Positions 55,880 through 64,000 of a stretch of 64,000 bases of DNA are shown piece after piece. A model generated the notes under the pieces. The model was not told where the DNA came from. It made no database searches and saw nothing but the letters and a program-made list of their open reading frames with translations. Where the stretch lies: the NCBI RefSeq assembly GCF_024713945.1, contig NC_134682.1:3355001-3419000 (forward strand), in the 5' to 3' direction. This DNA is from Dermatophagoides farinae. Lineage: Eukaryota > Arthropoda > Arachnida > Sarcoptiformes > Pyroglyphidae. Within the stretch, counting starts at the first letter, position 1. Each line of letters starts with the position of its first letter. Made by a program: the position numbers and the translations under genes.

Positions 55880-56285
55880 TCGGAAAAGAGTCCCACAGCA
55901 CATCATGAACTTAGACAATCGATCATGCAAAATACTGATGGAATGTGCTCGTACGTTGCTGAAGAAACATGCAAAGTTGCCTGATGATTATTGACATCTT
56001 TCTGTCAACTGTGCAAATTACCTAATCAATTGATGGCCAACAAAAAATTATATAGTTCGGTTTGAAAAATTTACGGGAAACACTGTGTCCTATTAACCAC
56101 CTGAAAATGTTTGGCTGTCTAGCTTATTGGCGTGTTAACGATAGCATGGTGGCCAGCAAATTCGATTACAGAGGACAAAAAATGATTTTTGTTGGGTATG
56201 CCCAAAGTTGGCTTGGTTGGCTTGAAAATGAAAATCAATATTTTCATTCAATCGATGTTTATGAAGATAGCCAAAATGTGTTACA
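55880..56285 (+). pseudogene. Degenerate copia-type integrase remnant
   Basis: Pieces of the Ty1/copia integrase C-terminal region in order: ILMECARTLLKKHAKLPDDY, NCANYLIN, then after a frame change INHLKMFGCLAYW, KFDYRGQKMIFVGYA and a SIDVYEDSQNV strand. Two in-frame TGA stops (near 55993 and 56032) and at least one frameshift between 56033 and 56065 break it. No protease, reverse transcriptase or LTRs are visible. An old, inactive fragment. Confidence 0.8.
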
Positions 56286-57285
56286 AAAAAAATGTTATAA
56301 CATCATTTATGAGCAAAGAAAAATATTTTTTAAAAAGCACGTGATTTTTTTTTCTCAAAAAATGTTTCTTTTTTCCCAATTTTTGTCTTGTTTTTCTTAA
56401 ATTAAATTGCAAAAATTATTGTCAACTTTTTGACCATTATTTTTGACCATTTGCCCATGGCACCGTGAATTTTGTTTGATACCGTAAATAAGAATCAATG
56501 AGAAAAAAAAATTCAAAATTGAAATTTTGGTGAAAAAAATCAAAATATATTTTCATCATCATCATCGTCATTATAATCATTTTCTCATAATGATAATGAA
56601 AATCATCATCATTATCATTATTTTGGAACACTAGATTGCATTGATATGTGTTTATATCGTTGCATTGTTGTTGTTGTTGTTGCTTTTGTTGTTCCAAAGA
56701 ATCTGTTTTAGCATATAATATTTATGAGTTTGACGTAAGATTTCGTCTTTTTTATCCTTTTTTTTCATTTCATTTTTATTATTTCAGTATTTTTTTTTAT
56801 TAGTGTTGACAATCATTTTTTTTTCTTGGTTATTTTGGCCAAACAAGAAAACAATTATTATTATTATTTGAAGAAACAAAAAACTATTCAAGTTTCTCAA
56901 TATATATATATGGTTTTATGGTTTCCAAGACCATACAACACAAACACAAAATTCTGGAAAGCTAAAAAAAGCCAAAATAGCAAATGACAACAAAAACCTA
57001 AATGACATACAAGCATGAAAAAAATCGGTCGATTACATAAGCAAAACGAAGAATTTTATTATTGTTTTTTTTTGTGAATGCATGAGTGTGTGAGTGTGTG
57101 TGTGTGTGTATGAGTGATTCTAAGATTTTATTCCCTTCTTTTTTTCTGGGCGTTCTTCCTTTTCCTTTTTGTTGTTGTTGTTGTTATTCTATGTCTCGCT
57201 TATCATCATTATGATTGTAGTGTGAACGAAAACGAAAAGAACGAAAAAAAAGAGAAAAAAAAATCCCAAAATCATTGTCATCATC
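56286..57285. other. Spacer between the copia remnant and LINE copy B
   Basis: 1 kb of A/T-rich DNA with (TTG)n near 56665-56683 and (TG)n at 57085-57109. A repeated TTTTTGACCAT at 56429 and 56443 could be a worn edge of the copia element. No gene seen. Confidence 0.55.
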
Positions 57286-57301
57286 ATTATGATTATTATG
57301 A
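57286..57301 (+). repeat. Left target-site duplication of LINE copy B
   Basis: ATTATGATTATTATGA, repeated at 57980-57995. The exact inner edges are blurred by the AT-rich tail. Confidence 0.75.
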
Positions 57302-57979
57302 CGGTGCCGAAATCTGGTTTCCTTACATCACAAAAAATAACATAAAGAAGCTTGACTCCCTACAATATCAGGTATTAGTCCGATGCATACAGGCCTATCG
57401 AACAACCCAGTCGACGTGCGCTCATTTGCTTGCAAAAACACCATTTCTTTCGGACTTTCTTAGAGCCAAAGTTATGAAATTTGACCAGTCAGCATCCAAG
57501 GACACAATTGATTTATTTTTCCAAAACAAATTCGACGAATACATGACTAACTCAAACGAAAACTTTAGAACATTCTTTCCCTCCCTCATCCCAGACCATG
57601 TTTTACCAAACAGATACACCACACTATTCTTTACCGGTCACGGACCTTTTTATTCATTCATTAACAAAATTAACGCACACACGGATACACCAAAACAGTA
57701 CTGCTCCTGCGGCAGCGAAGAGACTCCTCTTCACTTGCTTACGGACTGTACTCACACACAAAACATAATCTCCAAATTTTTCACCACAAGAACACCACAC
57801 CAATACATAGACACAATACAAAACTACATAGCATTTACACACATATGTAAATACATACTAACTAGAATACAACACAGGACACAACACTAATTCTTTCTTT
57901 TTTGTAAATATTCTTCTTTTTCATCGGTACAAGAGTCTTCGGACTTCGTGCCATTTAAATTTTCAAATAAAATTATTAT
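57302..57979 (+). mobile_element. 5'-truncated non-LTR retrotransposon (LINE), copy B
   Basis: About 680 bp between 16-bp duplications. The frame is open from the 5' junction (GAEIWFPYITKNNIKKLDSL) to TAA 57888-57890, about 195 residues: the KKLDSLQ...R...AYRTT segment that follows the reverse transcriptase thumb, an FFPSLIPDHVLPNRYTT block, and the C-x-C-x7-H-x4-C motif CSCGSEETPLHLLTDC, typical of the R1/Jockey-type C-terminus. A short 3' UTR ends in an AATAAAATTATTA tail. Codons are C-rich compared with surrounding DNA, and its sequence differs clearly from copy A, so two families are present. No internal stops, so recent. Confidence 0.9.
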
Positions 57980-57995
57980 ATTATGATTATTATGA
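57980..57995 (+). repeat. Right target-site duplication of LINE copy B
   Basis: ATTATGATTATTATGA, identical to 57286-57301. Confidence 0.75.
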
Positions 57996-59749
57996 AAAAC
58001 TATTCTAGTGAAAAATACTAAAAAAAAAAAAAAAATAGAACTACCAAGTGAATCTTTATGGATAAAAAAGAGAAAGAGAGTTAGTAAGTGAAGGTGCCGT
58101 TGACAATCAATACGAAAAATTGAATGAAAAAGACAATAACTCTTTTGGACCGTAGATTCCATTATTCTTTATCATCATGGTTATTATTACACACACACAT
58201 ACACGCTACATTACAAAAAAAAAAACAATTCATTGATCGATTTAATTTGAACCAGTGAGAGTGATGAGACAAATTTGTTTTTTTTGTCGAGTTAAAAATT
58301 TGTTCATTCACTGAGTTTTTTTCCTGGAAAAAAAATGAAACAAAATCACCATCATATGACCAGAAAGAGAGAGAGAGAGAGAGAAAAAATAGAGAATAAT
58401 TTCTTCTGTTATGAATGACGATTTTTTTCAGCCAAACACGCAAATTCATCAACATAATCAAACAACCAAAAAAAAAAAAAAAGAATCACAAAAGAATCAA
58501 CTTTTCTTCTGATTATTAAAATTTTTTCAAATAATCAGGTAAAAACATTGACAACAACAACGATGATGATGATGAAATTATAGGTCAACATTTCTAGTTA
58601 TTATTTTTTTTGGTCGCACCATAGTTTTAAAATTAAAGTTAAATTGAAAAGTTTTTTTTTGTCTGTGTGTAGGAGTGCATTTATCGTTTACGTTTTCAAA
58701 TTTGAATTATTCAACATTATAAAAATGTAAAAAAAAATTTCATTTTTTTTCATCGCTATAAATAAGAATTTTTATTCTTGTTTTTTTTATGAAACAAAAT
58801 GAAATTTTTATTCCCATTTTGGTTATGTGTTACGAATGTAGTGAAAAAAAAAGTTTCCGGTATGACAACTCTGTTTTTATTACCAAAAAAAAAAGTGTTT
58901 TGGGTTGAAAAACTTTTTCTTTTTTTTTAAAAATTCATTTCATATGAATATATAAAAGCGGTGACACAATAACAACACAGAATGAAAATGACTTTAGTTA
59001 AAATTGGCAAGTGAATAAAGGAGAAAATAATGGAAAAAAGGAAGTATAAAACACACACACACAACCATAGAGAGAGACAACCATGAAAGATTGAAAGATA
59101 AAAACACACCATATCATGCACAAATGAACAAATTTAAAGTTTTCCATTCCTAAAGTTTTATTTTTTATTTTTTTTGTGTTGGTTTTTTTTGTTGTTGTTG
59201 TTTGATTTTGGTTTTTTTAGCTCGTAGTCGTCATTGTTGTTGTTGTTGTTGTTGTTATTGTTTTTTGCCATTGACATACAAAAACATGTGATTTTGGTCA
59301 TTGGAATTGCTTCAATTCTGGATATATATATAGATGAATTGTACAGACAAACAATTTTAAATTAGCCCAAAAAATTACATTGTAATTCATTCTATTTTCA
59401 CCGGGTATTTTTTTGTTTTCATGGATCAAAAACAATGAATGACGGATCAGCGAAAACAAAACAAAAAAAATCTTGGGCCTATAAAAACTAAACAAAAAAG
59501 TAAAATAGTAGTGATGTTTTTGTGTGTTTGTGTGTGTGTGGGTTTTTTTTGTTATGTGAACAAAGTTGGATTTTGTTCAATTTTATTTTTTTCCATTATA
59601 CAACTGTCAACTGTTTTTTATTTTCGTTTTCGTTTTCAATGATAGAAATAGAATACACACACATACACAAACAATGGACATGAAACAAATTGGAAAAATA
59701 ACAAAAAAAACAAATGGACAAACAAAACTTGATCATCACAATGGACTTG

Positions 59750-59751
<2 letters not shown>

Positions 59752-59790
<39 letters not shown>
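59752..59790. repeat. (TG)n microsatellite
   Basis: About 19 uninterrupted GT units. Confidence 0.9.
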
Positions 59791-59792
<2 letters not shown>

Positions 59793-62756
59793 ATATCATA
59801 TTTCATTCATTCATTCAATTTTTTTTGAATGGATTCAACCAAGAATAAAATGAAGAAAAAGAAAGGAAAGGAATGGAATTCAAAGAAAATAAATCTTAAA
59901 ATTATTTTTTTAGTACATATCTAACGAACTTTGGAACCAACAACAAAAGGTGTTTCAAATATTGATGACACAACAACAACAACAATACAAGTTATGGCAA
60001 ATTATCTTCATCATCATCATTAAGTAAATAAAACAAAACAGAAAAAAAATTGTCCATCATCACAAGCACACCCACACACACATCAAATATTCCACTGTTT
60101 TACTGTTATTTTTGCCAATTTCATTCAATTATGCAGCACTCGATGATGATGATGATGAAGAGATCGTGATGATGAATTTTTTTCTACTTTTCATTTTTTT
60201 AGAATATTTTCATCAATTTATGATATGTTTGTTGTTGATGTATGTTGATGTTAATCATAATAATGATATATATATATTCACTTGACTTTTACTAAAAATT
60301 TTGAAGTGGTCGTTATTATTTTCTCTTCTTCTTCTTCTTCATTCTCGATTGATTCGTGATCTCGTTTTTTTTTTGCTTTTCTCTCTGAGGATTATTATTA
60401 TTATTATTATTTGAACCTTTAACGAATTGAATGGATTGGTGGGTTTAGAAAAAAAAGTGGCACTAGTAATGTTGTGAACGGCTGGAATATTTTTTTTTCT
60501 AGGGCCTAGAAAACCGTTTTTTTCCGTATATTCAATGTAAATATCTGAAAAATTCTACTAGAAAAAAAAATCGATCAATCATCTCTCTGTGTAAGTGTGT
60601 TACGGTAGCTGTAGTGCAACAACAACAACAACAACAACGACAGCGACAACAACAATAAAGGCGAAAAAAATATATTCGGCTAAAATGAAATTTATCATGA
60701 TTTTGAAATTATTTAAATGAACTTATTCATTCTTTCCACTGTGAATATATTGATGGAATGTGAATGATACATATATTTCAATGATAAATGTGAATTCAAA
60801 CCAGAAAACAAAAATTGTCAAGAATCAAAATCAAAAAAAGAAAAAAGAAAATCACTGATGATAATGAAAAATTGCCTGGTTGTCAAAAGCGGATTCCAAT
60901 TCAATTCATTCATTCATTCATTCATTCATTCATTTGGAATCATTTTTGTCTTAATAATAAGAAAAATGGAGATAAATCGTATTTGAATGAATGTTTTCTT
61001 TTTTTGTTGGATTTCAGATTTCATCACCACCACCATACCATCATTATCAATGTTCATCTCTTTCAAATGTGAAAAAAACAACATCCACATTCTGAATGAA
61101 CGGATTTTTTCTTTGATAAAAAAAAATTTTTTTTGTTTGTTTGATCGGAATTAATCGAGCGCACATACCGATAGATCAATGCGACATAAATCAACTAACG
61201 ATGATGATGATGATGACGATGATACAGATATTTTTGAATTGGACGGAATTTTTTTCTGTTTTGTTTTGTTTGTTTGTTTTTGTCCCTGAGAAACGAATAA
61301 ATGTGTGTGTGTGTGTGTGTGTGTGGGTGTGTGCGTGTGCGTGTATTTACGTCTTTGTAATTCAATCAAGTTTAAAATGTTTTGACATTAATATCAAAAT
61401 GTTGTTGTTGTTGTTGTCGATCCTTTATCGACAATGTTTATCTTTTCCGAAAAAAAAAATTTTTTTTTTCTCCAACTTACTCCCAATGGAATTTTTATTA
61501 TCATCAATATCATCAATAGAATAAATAAACAGAAATTTTTTAAACAAACAAAACAAAACAAAACGTGAATATAGAAAAAAAAATCAAAATTCAAACAAAA
61601 AACATTCTAATAAACAACGTCTATACTTACGTTTTTTTTTCCTACACAATTGTATCAATCGTCATCGTCGTCGTCGTTTACGTGAATCAATAAATTCAAG
61701 TTTTGTAAAAAAGAAAAATTATTCGTTGAAAATTGACATTTTTTTTATTCATCATAATAATAAACGAAAAAAAAATTTCATTCAATGTCGATGATGATGT
61801 CAATTTGTTTGAATGTCACCAAAAAAAAACAAACAAAACAAATAGAGAGTGAGAGAGAGAGAGAGAGAGAAAGATGATATTTCAATTTCCGTTTTTGTGA
61901 TCCCCAAAAAAATGTTTGTGATCGGATTTTTGTTTCTACAGATTTATATACCAGATAATAATAAAAAAAAAATTTAAAAATTATCAACGACTATTTCGAC
62001 CAAATAGGGCTAATTTAAATTGTCTGATTTCTGTAAATCGATTATCTTGATGATAAATTATGATTGATCAATTGTGATCGATCGATCGATCGATGATAAT
62101 AAAAACAAAATTAGCACAACAAATGATAATTTGATATAAAAACAAAAACAAAAACAATTCATATGATCATCATGATGCCAAGATGGCCAAATGAAAACAC
62201 ACTTATACACATACACACACACGGACACCAATTATCGATCCAAAATGGTCAAAACAAAAATGAAACTTTGTTGTTTTGTCAAATAATTAGATCACATCAT
62301 CATAATTGTAATTATATTCAAAACTATGATAAAATGAATCAAATGAAACAAAAATCAATGAATAAATGATGAAACAGCACTTTTTTTTGGTGAATAGACT
62401 GAGAGAGTGATGAAATTCTTGTGATTACAATTGATCAGTAGAGGCAAATGGATATTTTGAAATGAAAAAAAGAATGAATTTGAATCTGGATCGATAAACA
62501 ATGTAGAATTGATGCAGAATCTGCGAGAAATCAAAGTTCAAATGTCGCATTAAATGAACTTTTTTTTGTTTGTTTGATACACAAAATCAAAAGAAGAGAA
62601 AAAAAAATCCCAGTGATTATCAATTTGAATCGAGAATTACTATTTTTTTTCTGGATCGTTTCAAACGATATGTGGCTACATGAAAAGCGAAATGAAAAGT
62701 GAAAATAATTTGAACATTTCCGAAATGGTACGATATGATGGTGCCATGTCCATATC

Positions 62757-62758
<2 letters not shown>

Positions 62759-62828
<70 letters not shown>
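62759..62828. repeat. (TG)n microsatellite, 70 bp
   Basis: 35 uninterrupted TG units, the longest TG tract in the window. Confidence 0.95.
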
Positions 62829-62831
<3 letters not shown>

Positions 62832-64000
62832 TGTGGTATGACGCCGGGCGTTTACCGATGATGATGCTGCTAGCTAGTCTATAGTTCCAGAATGAAAAAA
62901 AAATTAGAAACTAGGTTCCACTATCAAAACTATGGCAAAAAAAAAACATTACAATTTCAAATGGTGTATGCGCATATTATACACCACTAATAATTTGTCC
63001 TTGTAACACACACACACACACACATACAATTGTGTTACAATTTTCTAAATGTAATGTACATGATGATCTACAATGGTGGATTCTTAAAAAAAAAACAGGA
63101 CAGAGAAAGAAAGAATCCAAGACATCATCATCATCAAATAAAAATGACAAAGAATAATAATAAAAAAAAATCCTCAACAACAATCATGATTTCATGAAGA
63201 AATTATATGTTGTCGTTGTTGTTGTTGTTGTTGTTGAACATCGTAACCAAAATACAGGAAAAAAGATATGGAGAGAGAAAAAAAATGAAATTCTTGTCAT
63301 AACGACAAATAAAAAAAAAAAAAAAAAATATCTGACCACCATATAACACGCACACACATATTTTCATATCGACCACACACACACACACAAAAAAAACAAA
63401 CATTTTTTTTCATTTTATTGGCCTACGGTGTTCATCATCACAATTTTTTTTTGGTCAATCCTCTTTAGTTGTATTCAATTGATAAATATTTATTTTTTTT
63501 CAACATTCCTTTTCATATATTCCCCCCACACACACATTTTTTTTTATTGTCGACAAGAATTTGACCTACAAAAAAAAATCCAGAATCAAAAACAAAAATG
63601 TGGTGTCTGTAGAGAGGATGAATAAATGTGAAAACAAAAATTTCAATGAATTTTTTTTCAATTCTCAACAAACAAACAAAAAAAAAATTTTTTTCAACTT
63701 TCAATTGATCAAGAAACAAATGTTGAATAATCGATTTTTGATATGTGGAAAAAAAACCGGAAAAATTAAAATCAACACCCACACACACACATAAACATAA
63801 CCAGTGAATTCTAACCAATCAAAAAAAAAAAAAAAAAATTGATAATCGCGTGAGTTTATGGTGATTATAATGTCGACAAAAAGGTTATCATCAATTATTT
63901 TTGAATATAAAACACGATCAGTTTCTTTATTTTTTTTCTTTTTTATACCATAGATAGATACACAGTTATTAGATGGATTGATGATTGGCTTCCCATTTTT

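Larger units (their letters stand above)
57996..64000. other. Gene-poor spacer at the right end
   Basis: 6 kb with no frame of recognisable protein on either strand. Contains (TG)n at 59752-59790, 61300-61324 and 62759-62828, (CATT)n near 60903-60932, (TTG)n at 63211-63235. It may be intergenic or an intron of a gene outside the window. Confidence 0.65.

Noticed and set aside
57114..57301. Upstream extension of the LINE copy B frame starting at 57114
   Set aside because: The 5' target duplication ends at 57301; residues before it are repeat-derived (Phe/Leu/His) and lie outside the element.
57996..64000. Many 60-130 codon frames in the right-hand 6 kb
   Set aside because: All are Phe/Ile/Lys/Asn- or repeat-dominated, lack motifs and lack plausible splice partners.

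Overview
This is an AT-rich eukaryotic window. Introns have GT-AG ends, genes are split into many short exons, and the spacers are packed with simple repeats: (ATC/GAT)n, (CAA/TTG)n, (CA/TG)n and A/T homopolymers. The protein matches (an insect-like GABA-B-R2 receptor, phafin, a complex I accessory subunit), the short 68-120 bp introns and the repeat style suggest an arthropod. A small-genome acariform mite of the Dermatophagoides type is my best guess; that is inference, since no ribosomal or mitochondrial marker is present.

Layout. (1) 1-284, minus: first two exons of an unrecognised gene that runs off the left edge. (2) 625-1007, plus: two-exon NDUFV3-like subunit of mitochondrial complex I, divergent from gene 1 over a 340-bp shared upstream region. 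(3) 1335-2935, minus: complete seven-exon phafin (PLEKHF; PH plus FYVE domains, 301 aa), convergent with NDUFV3. (4) 7772 to about 52863 (perhaps to 53847), minus: one very large metabotropic GABA-B receptor subunit 2 gene, reconstructed here as 21 coding exons. Its parts in order are a signal peptide, low-complexity spacer, Venus-flytrap domain, seven transmembrane helices, coiled coil, and a very long His/Gln/Ser-rich C-tail ending in CDIVEYL. Introns 1 (13.7 kb) and 4 (8.5 kb) make up nearly half of the gene. (5) 53.8-64 kb: upstream spacer with no recognisable gene.

Mobile DNA: a 5'-truncated LINE in intron 13 with 14-bp target duplications (17066-17554), a second 5'-truncated LINE of a different family upstream of the receptor (57302-57979, about 16-bp duplications), a degenerate copia-type integrase remnant (about 55880-56285) beside an unidentified coding-like block (55505-55855), and an 80-bp pogo/Tigger-like MITE with TA duplications in intron 6 (28107-28186).

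I did not find a new multi-gene system. The most interesting items are the receptor's unusual termini (start choice, alternative C-tail splicing), the dated retroposon insertions, and small palindromes or motif clusters in introns.
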